DNA of 34,138 nt, from the IMG/VR virus record IMGVR_UViG_3300023116_000162, positions 1-34,138 of that record. The stretch is one strand, 5' to 3'. A program made the translations under genes and the position numbers. The notes under the pieces were generated by a model. The model saw only the letters and a list, made by a program, of their open reading frames with translations. It did not search any database and was not told where the DNA came from. This stretch comes from a virus. How positions within the stretch are numbered: the first letter of the stretch is position 1; every line of letters starts with the position of its first letter. Of the stretch, positions 1 to 7,304 are shown piece after piece.

Positions 1-139
1 CCGATCACGACACCGCATTTTTTCAAGCTGGCGACGTTGTCGATTTTCTACCATTCGGCGACGAAGATAATTCGACGACCGGATTAACTATCGATTCGAT
101 TTCCGGATCGACTTTAACATTTACGGCCGCGCATGGTAT
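1..139. repeat. Terminal direct repeat, left copy (circular overlap)
   Basis: Bases 1-139 match 34000-34138 with two mismatches (6 C versus 34005 G; 133 A versus 34132 C). Each mismatch lies within a few bases of one contig end, which fits sequencing or assembly error at read ends. Joining the copies keeps a long tail gene open across the junction. This is best read as an assembly overlap of a circular or circularly permuted genome of about 33,999 bp, not as a biological terminal repeat. Confidence 0.9.
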
Positions 140-266
140 AAGTACATTAGGAACGATTGAACCGACGGTTTATAATAACGCTTCGAATGATCATAAACTT
201 GATGCGTATTTATCAACCGCTGCCGGTATACTCGGAACTAATGACGACGCAAAGGAATACGCATGA
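1..266 (+). CDS. C-terminal end of tail-tip/hub protein (continues from 31245-34138)
   Basis: This stretch is open in the frame of codons starting at base 3 and ends at TGA 264-266. It is the last part of the large tail protein that starts at 31245 and runs off the right edge. Joining 31245-34138 to 140-266 gives one uninterrupted 1006-aa product. Its last codon and stop overlap the start of the endolysin gene (ATG 263-265). The C-terminal residues are rich in Asp, Thr and Ala and carry no motif I recognise. Confidence 0.85.
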   Translation, partial: DHDTAFFQAGDVVDFLPFGDEDNSTTGLTIDSISGSTLTFTAAHGISTLGTIEPTVYNNASNDHKLDAYLSTAAGILGTNDDAKEYA

Positions 267-955
267 AAAAAGCCGAACTAATCGACGCATTAAAAAAACA
301 ACAATTATTAAACATTAAGCAAAATGAAGAAATTCGACGTTTAGAAAGATCTATAAATCATTTAAAAATTGATTTAGAACAAACATGTTTTGATGAACGC
401 GAATTCGAATATCCACAAAATCAAAACGCTAATGTTTACGAAGCCATTAAACGCGCGTTAACCGAATTCGAATTAAATGTTACGGAACCGGAATACGGCG
501 GAAATTATCAACGTATTACGACATATATAAATAGTTTAGAAGGTATAGCATGGAACGAACCGGAATATACGAAAAACGGTAAATTTTCTTGGTGTGGCGC
601 GTTCGCCGCGTTCGCTTATGGTTCGAACGTTGTTTTTAATACTCGACATAAAATATTCCCGTCGTGTTATCGAATGTATGAAAATTGGTATAATACACCG
701 CGTCGAGTCAAAGAGATTTTAGAGGGTGATATTGTCGTTGTATATACATCGGATAAACGTTCGCCGATATGGGGGAATCATATTACATTAGCTTTGAGTT
801 TACCTGATGAAAACGGAGATTTCGAAACCGTTGAAGGTAACGCAAAAGGAAATGGACCGAACGGCGATCGAATTGAAGGCGTTATTCGTAGAACAAGAAA
901 TTTAAAAAATGTCGCTTTTATTTATCGTCTTTCGAATGAGGATTTTGTATCATGA
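263..955 (+). CDS. Endolysin, Cys-His-Asn amidase/peptidase-like (TIGR02594/CHAP-like)
   Basis: This 230-aa protein probably cleaves peptidoglycan at lysis. Residues 1-45 are charged and predicted helical (Lys/Glu/Leu rich), with no signal peptide. The rest resembles the TIGR02594/NlpC-like fold: SWCGAFAAFAY holds the likely nucleophile Cys111, GNHITLAL the likely His173 and VEGNA a likely Asn193. A GDIVVVY strand precedes the His, as in the family. AAAGGA lies upstream of the ATG. The start overlaps the end of the tail gene by 4 bp, and the stop overlaps the holin-like gene by 4 bp, so the unit looks translationally coupled. Without a signal sequence it would need a holin for export. The catalytic triad is inferred from motif resemblance; the exact cleaved bond cannot be told. 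Confidence 0.75.
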   Translation: MKKAELIDALKKQQLLNIKQNEEIRRLERSINHLKIDLEQTCFDEREFEYPQNQNANVYEAIKRALTEFELNVTEPEYGGNYQRITTYINSLEGIAWNEPEYTKNGKFSWCGAFAAFAYGSNVVFNTRHKIFPSCYRMYENWYNTPRRVKEILEGDIVVVYTSDKRSPIWGNHITLALSLPDENGDFETVEGNAKGNGPNGDRIEGVIRRTRNLKNVAFIYRLSNEDFVS

Positions 956-1137
956 GTAATATGATTAAAAATTTCGGCGGTCGAAAATCTTTTATGTTTT
1001 TGACTACTTTATTTGTAGTTTGTTTATTAGCTGCGTTTAATAAAGCATCAACCGAAATTCTAGGACTTATCGACACTTTATATTTAGTTTATGCCGGCGC
1101 GAACGTTGCCGCAAAAAAAAAGGATGAAAAAAAATGA
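952..1137 (+). CDS. Small membrane protein, holin candidate
   Basis: This 61-aa protein has a short basic N-terminus with GGRKSF, one clear hydrophobic segment at about residues 13-29 (FMFLTTLFVVCLLAAF), a second weaker one at about 36-52, and a very basic tail (AAKKKDEKK). This matches the build of small phage holins that follow or precede endolysins. It overlaps the endolysin stop by 4 bp (ATGA) and the next gene by 4 bp. The function is inferred from topology and position only. It could instead be another small virion-associated membrane protein. Confidence 0.55.
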   Translation: MSNMIKNFGGRKSFMFLTTLFVVCLLAAFNKASTEILGLIDTLYLVYAGANVAAKKKDEKK

Positions 1138-1517
1138 GTAAATACGAAGTTCAAAATCCGATATCCGCCGGCCAATTATTCGGTAATTATAACGCTTCGG
1201 CGGTGAATGATACCGATTGGCATACTTTAACATCGAATGAATTTTATTCGTCTAACGACGGAAGCCAGCTCATAGATAATTTAAAATTTGCGTATATCGG
1301 CGTTTCTTCGTCGTCATCATCGACAGTATCATATATTAAGCTTCGCGCGGCGGATACTCCGACGGACGGCGTCGCAAATAGCGACGGAGTAATCGCGATC
1401 TTAGGAAAATTTTCGATTGATGTTCAAGCATTAGCCGACGCGAATATTACGAGTATCGCATATAAAAAAGCCGCTGGCGGCGATTCATTTTCGTTATATT
1501 GCGGTTTTAATAGATAA
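1134..1517 (+). CDS. Hypothetical structural protein, possibly tail-associated
   Basis: This 127-aa protein is rich in Ser, Ala, Asn and Thr with no membrane segment. It contains a run of seven serines (IGVSSSSSSTVSYIK) followed by a predicted beta-rich half. AAAGGA precedes the ATG, which overlaps the preceding gene by 4 bp. It sits between the lysis genes and the large tail fibre, so a virion decoration or fibre-adaptor role is plausible. I do not recognise the family. Confidence 0.6.
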   Translation: MSKYEVQNPISAGQLFGNYNASAVNDTDWHTLTSNEFYSSNDGSQLIDNLKFAYIGVSSSSSSTVSYIKLRAADTPTDGVANSDGVIAILGKFSIDVQALADANITSIAYKKAAGGDSFSLYCGFNR

Positions 1518-1529
1518 GGATTAAAAATC

Positions 1530-3671
1530 ATGGCTATAGAATTCGATACATTTCCAAGCGCTGGCGGCGGTGGATCCGTCGGCACATTACAACAAGTTAC
1601 CGATCAAGGCGCAACGACGACGACCAATATTCAAACCGCGCAAATTACTTTAACCGGTGATTTACTAGCAAGTTCAAATAATGCGCGAACAATCGGCGAT
1701 GAAACAAATCGTTTTATTACTGCATATTCTGACTTGAACGGTGCGTTAAGATTTAAAGCAAAAAATGATTCTGGGGTCGCATTAGTTAAGGGTCAAGCTG
1801 TATATATTAAAGGCGTTTCCGGAACGGTTCCGACAGTCGATAAAGCACAATCGAACGCAAGCGGAACAATGAACGCCGCCGGCCTTGCTTTAACCGCTGC
1901 CAACGACCAGGCGGAAGTTCAGATTATTACATTCGGAAATTTAAATTCGGTCGATACATCTTCATTTAATGCTGGCGATGTTCTTTATATTAGTTCATCA
2001 ACGGCCGGCGGACTTGTAAATTCAGCGCCGACCGGCGAAAGTAATTTGATTCAAAATATCGGCGTCGTTGTTCGAAGTCATGCGACCGATGGTGTTATTA
2101 AAGTTTCTGGCGCTGGTCGTTCGAATGCAACGCCGAACTTGGATAATAATAAATTATTTCTTGGAAATGGATCGAATCAAGCGGTTTCAACGGCATTAAG
2201 CGCGATTAACTTATCGTCGTTTAATGATGATTTAAACGCGTTAATTTCTACGAATAATTTAAGCGATCTTAACAACGCATCAACCGCGCGAACGAATCTC
2301 GGACTCGGAACCGCTGCAACTCAAGACGTCGGAACGTCGGCGAATAATGTTGTTCAATTAAACGCCAGCGCACAATTACCAGCGGTCGACGGTTCGTTAT
2401 TAACGAATATTACAGCGACAGATAGCACAAAGCTAGCGATCGCGAATAATCTAAGCGATCTTAACAACGTCGCCACCGCGCGAACGAATCTCGGACTCGG
2501 AACCGCCGCAACTCAAGATGTCGGAACAAGTGCGAATAACGTTGTTCAATTAGATGGAACCGCGAAACTTCCGGCGGTCGACGGTTCGCAATTAACGAAC
2601 ATTAGTCCGACCGGCGCTTTGTTAATCACGAATAATCTAAGCGATCTTAATAACGCAACGACAGCGCGAACTAATCTCGGACTCGGAACCGCCGCAACTC
2701 AAGACGTCGGAACGTCGGCGAATAACGTTGTTCAATTAAATGCAAGCGCACAATTACCAGCGGTCGACGGATCATTATTAACGAATATTACGGCGACAGA
2801 TAGCACGAAACTAGCGATCGCAAACAATCTAAGCGATCTTAATAACGTCGCGACGGCACGAACTAATCTCGGACTCGGAACCGCCGCGACTCAAGACGTC
2901 GGAACAAGTGCGAATAATGTTGTTCAATTAAATGGAAGCGCACAGTTACCAGCGGTCGACGGATCATTATTAACGAACATTACGGCGACAGATAGCACAA
3001 AGCTAGCGATCGCGAATAATCTAAGCGATTTAAATAACGTCGCTACCGCGCGAACGAATCTCGGACTAGGTACCGCCGCGACTCAAGACGTCGGAACAAG
3101 TGCGAATAATGTTGTTCAATTAAACGCCAGCGCACAATTACCAGCGGTCGACGGATCATTATTAACGAACGTTACGGCGACAGATAGCACAAAACTAGCG
3201 ATCGCGAATAATCTAAGCGATTTAAATAACGTGGCGACGGCTCGAACGAATCTCGGACTAGGTACCGCTGCGACTCAAGACGTCGGAACGTCGGCGAATA
3301 ACGTTGTTCAATTAGATGGAAGCTCAAGACTTCCGGCGGTTGACGGTTCGCAGCTTACAAATTTACCAAGTTCCGGCGGTGGCTTTACATATCAATCGAT
3401 AACGTCCGCATCATCGCCAGTTTCGGCGGTTGCTAGTTATCATTATTCGGCGGATACGTCCGGCGGTGCGATAACTGTAAATCTTCCGGCTTTAAGTGGC
3501 GTTACTGCCGGAACCGAAATCCGTTTTAAATTAAAAACGGCCGGCAATAATTTAACTTTAGACGGCAATTTAACGGAAACAATCGACGGAAGCGCGACAT
3601 ATATTTTAAGCGTTCAGAATCAAGCCGTAACTTGTGTATCCGACGGCTCCGGAAACTGGGAGATAATCTAA
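1530..3671 (+). CDS. Tail fibre protein with six 64-residue repeats
   Basis: This 713-aa protein has a unique N-terminal region (1-240) with a glycine-rich start (SAGGGGS) and a beta-rich section resembling those of many phage virion proteins. Next come six tandem repeats of about 62-64 residues (about 242-610), each beginning NNLSDLNN and containing ARTNLGLGTAATQDVGTSAN and LPAVDGS.LTN. A beta-rich C-terminal domain of about 100 residues closes it, with DGSATYILSVQNQ and ending SDGSGNWEII. The NLSDLNNxxTARTNLGLG element is a common phage fibre shaft motif. The protein probably trimerises into a fibre that reaches the host surface. AAGGATT lies upstream of the ATG. Repeat number could vary by recombination. 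Confidence 0.8.
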   Translation: MAIEFDTFPSAGGGGSVGTLQQVTDQGATTTTNIQTAQITLTGDLLASSNNARTIGDETNRFITAYSDLNGALRFKAKNDSGVALVKGQAVYIKGVSGTVPTVDKAQSNASGTMNAAGLALTAANDQAEVQIITFGNLNSVDTSSFNAGDVLYISSSTAGGLVNSAPTGESNLIQNIGVVVRSHATDGVIKVSGAGRSNATPNLDNNKLFLGNGSNQAVSTALSAINLSSFNDDLNALISTNNLSDLNNASTARTNLGLGTAATQDVGTSANNVVQLNASAQLPAVDGSLLTNITATDSTKLAIANNLSDLNNVATARTNLGLGTAATQDVGTSANNVVQLDGTAKLPAVDGSQLTNISPTGALLITNNLSDLNNATTARTNLGLGTAATQDVGTSANNVVQLNASAQLPAVDGSLLTNITATDSTKLAIANNLSDLNNVATARTNLGLGTAATQDVGTSANNVVQLNGSAQLPAVDGSLLTNITATDSTKLAIANNLSDLNNVATARTNLGLGTAATQDVGTSANNVVQLNASAQLPAVDGSLLTNVTATDSTKLAIANNLSDLNNVATARTNLGLGTAATQDVGTSANNVVQLDGSSRLPAVDGSQLTNLPSSGGGFTYQSITSASSPVSAVASYHYSADTSGGAITVNLPALSGVTAGTEIRFKLKTAGNNLTLDGNLTETIDGSATYILSVQNQAVTCVSDGSGNWEII
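2253..3366 (+). repeat. Six tandem ~192-bp coding repeats in the fibre shaft
   Basis: The codons for NNLSDLNN recur at 2253, 2445, 2631, 2823, 3015 and 3207, giving intervals of 192, 186, 192, 192 and 192 bp. The 186-bp interval is a variant unit lacking two codons (it reads SPTGALLIT where the others read TATDSTKLAIA). Copies are very similar at DNA level, with scattered synonymous changes, which suggests recent tandem duplication or ongoing gene conversion. Confidence 0.9.
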
Positions 3672-3672
3672 G

Positions 3673-4320
3673 ATGTCACATAATAAAATCACAGTACAAA
3701 ATTTAAATCCGGATTCAAGCGGAAATATTGATTTATCGTCGTTAAATATCGGCGATTTAAATAACGTTACTATAACAACGCCAACAACTGACCAGGTTAT
3801 TAAATACGACGGCGCCAATTATATTAATGCAGATTCTCCGGGCGTAACGGTTGAATATATTCGAATCGGACAAGGCGAAAGTAATGCATATTCAAATAGT
3901 GGAGCCGGGAATTTGAGCAGCGGAACCGAATTAAGAATTTATGATACATCGCCAATTAATACAATCACCGGCGCCACTTTAACGCAATATTTAACATCAA
4001 ACTGGTATCGTTCTTTTACTTTACCCGCCGGAAAATATTTCGTATTGTCTGGATTTAATGTCGAATTTTCAGCAAGTGGCTATATCGCCGCGCAGTTAAT
4101 AAATAATTCAAGTGCTTGGAGATCAATTCGCGCCGTTGTCGGAGATAACGCCGCCAATTTTATCGACGGCGCTTCGACATCGATAACCGGTTTATTTGAA
4201 TTATCAACAAGCGAGACGATAGAATTACAGATTACGAATGCATCAAATGTTGATAGTATCGCTAATCAAGGAAATACAATATCCGAAAATGTATTTCTAT
4301 ATATTCAAAAGGTCGATTGA
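3673..4320 (+). CDS. Fibre-like protein, paralogue A
   Basis: This 215-aa protein begins MSHNKITVQNLNPDSSGNID and has a TTDQVIKYDGANYINADSPG segment at about residues 38-57. The N-terminal 57 residues are related to those of the next gene, while the beta-rich C-terminal domains differ. This pattern of a shared attachment part and a divergent distal part is typical of fibre tips or receptor-binding accessories. GGGAG lies 10 bases before the ATG. It directly follows the long fibre gene. Specific receptor binding is inference. Confidence 0.65.
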   Translation: MSHNKITVQNLNPDSSGNIDLSSLNIGDLNNVTITTPTTDQVIKYDGANYINADSPGVTVEYIRIGQGESNAYSNSGAGNLSSGTELRIYDTSPINTITGATLTQYLTSNWYRSFTLPAGKYFVLSGFNVEFSASGYIAAQLINNSSAWRSIRAVVGDNAANFIDGASTSITGLFELSTSETIELQITNASNVDSIANQGNTISENVFLYIQKVD

Positions 4321-4321
4321 T

Positions 4322-4957
4322 ATGTCGCATAATAAATTATCAATAGATAATCAAGAAGTTTCAAATGTTGGAAATATTCCGATTAACTTATCTAGTTATA
4401 TCTCAGAAACGACACCGTCAAATAATCAAGTTATTAAATTTGACGGTGTAAACTGGATTAATTCAGATTCTCCGGCCGGAACTGGATTTAAAGCGAAAGC
4501 ATCGGTTTTTTTGAATGAAACGGCTATTTTCGGAGGTTCCGGAAGTTATAGCATCGGTAATTATTTAATGATTCAAAAAGCCGGATCAAGAACAAATAAA
4601 ATAGAAGATGTCGACGTCACTTTAAATCCAGCTACCGCGACAAATACAATAAAAAGTAATTCTAATTGGTTAGAATCTATCGATATTCCGGCCGGAACTT
4701 TTCTTTGTATTTGTACGTTAGCAATCGAAAACGGCGATATGAAGGCGCGATGGGAATCGGATTCCGGCGGTTTTAGTCATTATGTGCATGTTTACGCAAA
4801 TAATAATACTTTAAGTAGTTCACTTATTGTCGGTGTTTTAAATACAACTGTCGCGAATACCGTTCGAATCGTGGTAAAAGATCAATCTACCGCCAGCGGT
4901 TTGATTGATGATGGCGATCATCGCGCGTTATCAGTACATATTTTAAAATTAGGATAA
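4322..4957 (+). CDS. Fibre-like protein, paralogue B
   Basis: I start this 211-aa protein at ATG 4322, one base after the upstream stop and preceded by AAAAGG. The frame is open further back to 4238, but that start would overlap paralogue A by 83 bp. The start is supported by the matching N-termini: MSHNKLSIDN here and MSHNKITVQN in A, then NNQVIKFDGVNWINSDSP here and TDQVIKYDGANYINADSP in A. The C-terminal domain is unrelated at a glance to that of A. The role is probably the same, a distal fibre or receptor-binding accessory. Confidence 0.65.
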   Translation: MSHNKLSIDNQEVSNVGNIPINLSSYISETTPSNNQVIKFDGVNWINSDSPAGTGFKAKASVFLNETAIFGGSGSYSIGNYLMIQKAGSRTNKIEDVDVTLNPATATNTIKSNSNWLESIDIPAGTFLCICTLAIENGDMKARWESDSGGFSHYVHVYANNNTLSSSLIVGVLNTTVANTVRIVVKDQSTASGLIDDGDHRALSVHILKLG

Positions 4958-4967
4958 GGATAAAAAA

Positions 4968-5327
4968 ATGTCTTGGATCAAATTAAAATGTTCAAATAAT
5001 ATTTTACGTGGCGACGTTATATCATACGATACATTATTAGATGTTTATACATTAGCTAATAATATGAATTCTCCGATTTATGTCGCTATGAATGACGCCG
5101 AACAAGATTCGGAAAACGTCGGCGTTTATTATGTAAAAGCAAAAATTCAAGGTCAAATAGAAGCGAAGGCAGCTCGCGATATTATCGATCCTGGCGGTTT
5201 TATTGCGATTGAAAACGGCGGCGTTTATGTAGATAATAATATGTCATCATGCGGTATAATCTGGAATAATTTTATCGGAGCATCCGCGCGTGTCGCCGGC
5301 GATCTTGTAACGATTACTTTAAGGTGA
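4968..5327 (+). CDS. Small beta-rich virion protein (decoration-like)
   Basis: This 119-aa protein has a beta-rich pattern resembling small phage decoration proteins: an early GDVISYD strand, PIYVAMNDAE, and a late GGFIAIENGGVYV hairpin. AAGGATAAAAAA precedes the ATG. The composition is soluble and has no membrane segment. It may be a second DUF2190-like cement protein (compare 19638-20024), but here it sits with the fibre genes. The assignment is tentative. Confidence 0.5.
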   Translation: MSWIKLKCSNNILRGDVISYDTLLDVYTLANNMNSPIYVAMNDAEQDSENVGVYYVKAKIQGQIEAKAARDIIDPGGFIAIENGGVYVDNNMSSCGIIWNNFIGASARVAGDLVTITLR

Positions 5328-5331
5328 TTAA

Positions 5332-5616
5332 ATGCAAATATCTATTGATACGATGTTTCATATTATAGGATTGATCGGAACGATTATCGGCGTCATATGG
5401 TATGTATCGAATATTATATCGACGTTAAAAACTGATTTATCAAATTCGAATCAATTAAATTCTATTCAAGATAAACGTATTCAAGAATTAGAAGCGCGAA
5501 TCAATGACACATATAAAAATTGCCGCGATGGACGCGTTAAAATATGGGAGGACGTAAACGCGAGTAAATTAAAAATCGCGAAATTAGAAGGTATTAATAA
5601 ACAAGATACTAGATGA
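5332..5616 (+). CDS. Small membrane protein with coiled coil
   Basis: This 94-aa protein has one transmembrane helix at about residues 8-30 (MFHIIGLIGTIIGVIWYV), followed by a charged helical stretch with RIQELEARI that is likely a coiled coil. AAGGTG lies before the ATG. It is the last gene of the rightward late operon and its 3' end overlaps the tail of the leftward gene 5584-6012 by 33 bp. The topology matches small lysis-associated or XhlA-like proteins. A similar architecture recurs at 6373-6627, but I see no clear sequence homology between them. Confidence 0.55.
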   Translation: MQISIDTMFHIIGLIGTIIGVIWYVSNIISTLKTDLSNSNQLNSIQDKRIQELEARINDTYKNCRDGRVKIWEDVNASKLKIAKLEGINKQDTR

Positions 5617-6012
5617 TGTTATCGCGACGGCTCCGACGCCAATTAAAACATATTTAAATATTTCGGATCGTTTTTTATAAAAATCAAGACTTCTATTTTT
5701 TGATTCAATTTCTTTTTCTAATGCGCGAATGAATAGTTTTTCATCGTCTGGAATCGCGTTACATGTATCATGACATACTTCTAATTGATGTTTACAAATC
5801 GCGATTGTATCATTTAACGCGCTTTTACAATTATTATCGGATGATTCGACAATCGATTTTATTAACGAAAATTCGGTCATGTTAAACGCTAGAAAATTAT
5901 CATTTGAAACATCGCCAGCGCGAAATATCTTCGCAGTTAATATCGAATTGTCTGTTAATTTTATTTGATGCGGTAAAACAGATAAAACAAGCGGAAGTAA
6001 TAAAACATTCAT
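5584..6012 (-). CDS. Cys-containing membrane protein, lysis-accessory candidate
   Basis: This 142-aa protein has a short hydrophobic N-terminus (MNVLLLPLVLSVLP), a central helical region with four cysteines spaced about 4-14 residues apart (NNCKS, AICKH, EVCHDTCN), a charged helix (EKEIESKNRSLDFYKKR) and a C-terminal transmembrane segment (YVLIGVGAVAITSSSILFI). AAGGA lies before ATG 6010-6012. It follows the 107-aa Cys-rich protein after a 9-bp gap, so the two probably act together. The pair is reminiscent of spanin partners, but there is no lipobox and the C-terminal helix is unusual for that role. I do not recognise the family. Confidence 0.55.
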   Translation of the reverse strand: MNVLLLPLVLSVLPHQIKLTDNSILTAKIFRAGDVSNDNFLAFNMTEFSLIKSIVESSDNNCKSALNDTIAICKHQLEVCHDTCNAIPDDEKLFIRALEKEIESKNRSLDFYKKRSEIFKYVLIGVGAVAITSSSILFINTF

Positions 6013-6021
6013 ATTATTTCC

Positions 6022-6345
6022 TTAATCGTTACATTCGAATTGATATTCGAGTTTTTTATAGTTTTCAATCGCTTCTTTTACCTGGTCATTACATAAGGAT
6101 TTACACGTTTTTAATTTACATTCGCTCGTATATTTTGCGAGTTCATCGACATAATATTTTTGATTCTTTTCTTGATCGTCTAAACATTGATTAAGTTTTA
6201 AAATATCATCCTTACATAATGTTTCACGTGAAACATGACCATGATTTCGGCCGATGAAATAAACGAAGATGATTAACGCGAACAAAGCGCCAATCGGAAA
6301 AAGATTATTTTTAAAATCAAAATTTGATAATATGGACTTGAACAT
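6022..6345 (-). CDS. Cys-rich membrane-anchored protein (i-spanin-like topology)
   Basis: I use ATG 6343-6345 (107 aa). A TTG two codons upstream would leave only 3 bases to the AAAGG ribosome site, whereas the ATG leaves 9. The protein has one transmembrane helix (about residues 15-33, FPIGALFALIIFVYFIG), then a probable periplasmic helical domain with six cysteines, including CKLKTCKSLC. This is the topology of an inner-membrane spanin, though the Cys count suggests disulphides. Its gene contains a perfect parS site (6220-6235), encoding VSRET. The start is only 27 bp from the divergent gene at 6373. Confidence 0.55.
   Translation of the reverse strand: MFKSILSNFDFKNNLFPIGALFALIIFVYFIGRNHGHVSRETLCKDDILKLNQCLDDQEKNQKYYVDELAKYTSECKLKTCKSLCNDQVKEAIENYKKLEYQFECND
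6220..6235. promoter_or_regulatory. parS: Perfect chromosomal-type parS site (ParB-binding)
   Basis: TGTTTCACGTGAAACA at 6220-6235 is identical to the consensus parS bound by chromosomal ParB proteins of many bacteria. With flanking A and T it is an 18-bp perfect palindrome (6219-6236). It lies inside the leftward gene 6022-6345, near its 5' end. No ParA or ParB gene is visible in the genome. That ParB of the host binds here is inference. A second near-perfect copy sits at 27675-27690. Confidence 0.8.
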
Positions 6346-6372
6346 TAACAAAAACCTTTCGGAGTTGATAAA

Positions 6373-6627
6373 ATGGAATTTAATACAGTCGCTTCTATTG
6401 TTTCGGTCGCTGGCGTAATCTTCGCGTACTTTTCTTTTTTACGCGAAAAATTAAATCAAGCGGAACAATTCGGCGAATTAAAACAAAAAGTTCGAACGCT
6501 AGAAAATCAAGCTCAAACAAACGAAAATAGATTTCAAACGATCGAAACAAAACTTGATACAATACAAACAACATTAACACAAGTTGATACAAGCTTAAAA
6601 AATTTATTGACAAATAGAAATACATAA
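6373..6627 (+). CDS. Small membrane protein with long coiled coil
   Basis: This 84-aa protein has an N-terminal hydrophobic helix (about residues 5-22, VASIVSVAGVIFAYFSF), then a long heptad-patterned helix with alternating Leu/Ile and Gln/Thr (KQKVRTLENQ, RFQTIETKLDTIQTTL). GGAG lies 8 bases before the ATG. It diverges from 6022-6345 with a 27-bp gap, so its promoter would have to lie within that neighbour. The build is like XhlA or holin-accessory proteins. The function is not established. Confidence 0.5.
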   Translation: MEFNTVASIVSVAGVIFAYFSFLREKLNQAEQFGELKQKVRTLENQAQTNENRFQTIETKLDTIQTTLTQVDTSLKNLLTNRNT

Positions 6628-6673
6628 TAGTTTATTAAAATCGGTTTATTTTTATCATTTGCCTTTTTGTCGT

Positions 6674-6726
6674 TTAAGCCGGTCGACAATACATTTTTAT
6701 ATATTTAAAAATCCGGCTCGGCTTAA
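6674..6726. terminator. Composite hairpin between convergent genes
   Basis: TTAAGCCG (6674-6681) pairs with CGGCTTAA (6719-6726); alternatively AGCCGG (6677-6682) pairs with CCGGCT (6713-6718). Inside is an AT stem ATTTTTA (6693-6699) with TAAAAAT (6706-6712). It lies between the end of the rightward gene 6373-6627 and the end of the leftward gene 6723-7289, the right place for a bidirectional terminator. No clean U-tract follows, so efficiency is uncertain. Confidence 0.45.
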
Positions 6727-7289
6727 CTTAGACTTTCTTGTTCGTCTGTTATACGTTTTACATCATCCGCCGATAAATCCGAACATTCGGCTAATTCATC
6801 CGGCGCGTAAACGCTGCCGAAGATTTCTGGATATACTTCGCGGATTAAACCCATTGTCGCGCGTTTGACTAACATGACCTCCGGCATTGTTTTATAAGAT
6901 CGATTTTTATTAAATAAACCGCGCGTTTTAGCTTGTTCAATCGTGAATGTAAAAGTATGTTCCGGAATATTGAAATCTATTTCGTCGCGTCGCCTGGTCG
7001 CTACTGTCGCGACTTCCGCCGTTCTTTCAACGGTTCGAAAGTATGCACAAATTTTATTTCCGTTTTGATCGGTCCAATTTCTGACAACGCCTTTCGCTGC
7101 GTCGGTGTTTATAGTTGGTTTCATAATGAACGAAGTATTCGCCAGCGTTAACGCGACATTAAAATCGAAGTATTGACCAAATCGCAAAAAACAAGCGATG
7201 TTTTTATCAAAGTCCGCTGGACTATTCGAAAAGATTCGAATCGCTGCGAGTTGAGATTCTTGTAAAATTGCACTGTAATTTATATTCAT
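6723..7289 (-). CDS. RecT-like single-strand annealing protein (putative)
   Basis: This 188-aa protein follows the layout of phage RecT-like proteins: a small-residue N-terminus, a central strand-rich core (FIMKPTINTDAAKG, then KICAYFRTVERT, VATRRRDEIDF and a TFTIEQAKTRGL segment), and a C-terminal helical part MPEVMLVKRATMGLIREVYP followed by GSVYAPDEL. The KRA..LIRE.YP.....G.YxxDE pattern is the one I associate with this group. It would anneal single strands during recombination or replication. No partner exonuclease is visible. It heads the distal end of the leftward early block. The assignment is by motif memory and could be wrong at family level. Confidence 0.6.
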   Translation of the reverse strand: MNINYSAILQESQLAAIRIFSNSPADFDKNIACFLRFGQYFDFNVALTLANTSFIMKPTINTDAAKGVVRNWTDQNGNKICAYFRTVERTAEVATVATRRRDEIDFNIPEHTFTFTIEQAKTRGLFNKNRSYKTMPEVMLVKRATMGLIREVYPEIFGSVYAPDELAECSDLSADDVKRITDEQESLS

Positions 7290-7304
7290 GATATTAACCT
7301 TTCT

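Noticed and set aside
1-139. True terminal redundancy of a linear packaged genome
   Set aside because: Mismatches sit next to the contig ends and the copies lie inside one gene, so an assembly overlap is the simpler reading.
4238-4321. A longer start for the second fibre paralogue
   Set aside because: It would overlap the previous gene by 83 bp, while ATG 4322 has a ribosome site and its N-terminus matches the paralogue.
5332-6627. Duplication of the small TM/coiled-coil gene (5332-5616 and 6373-6627)
   Set aside because: Same architecture only; I find no convincing residue identity between them.
6659-6868. Rightward open frame overlapping the end of the RecT-like gene
   Set aside because: Starts without a ribosome site inside the hairpin region and runs antisense to a better supported gene.
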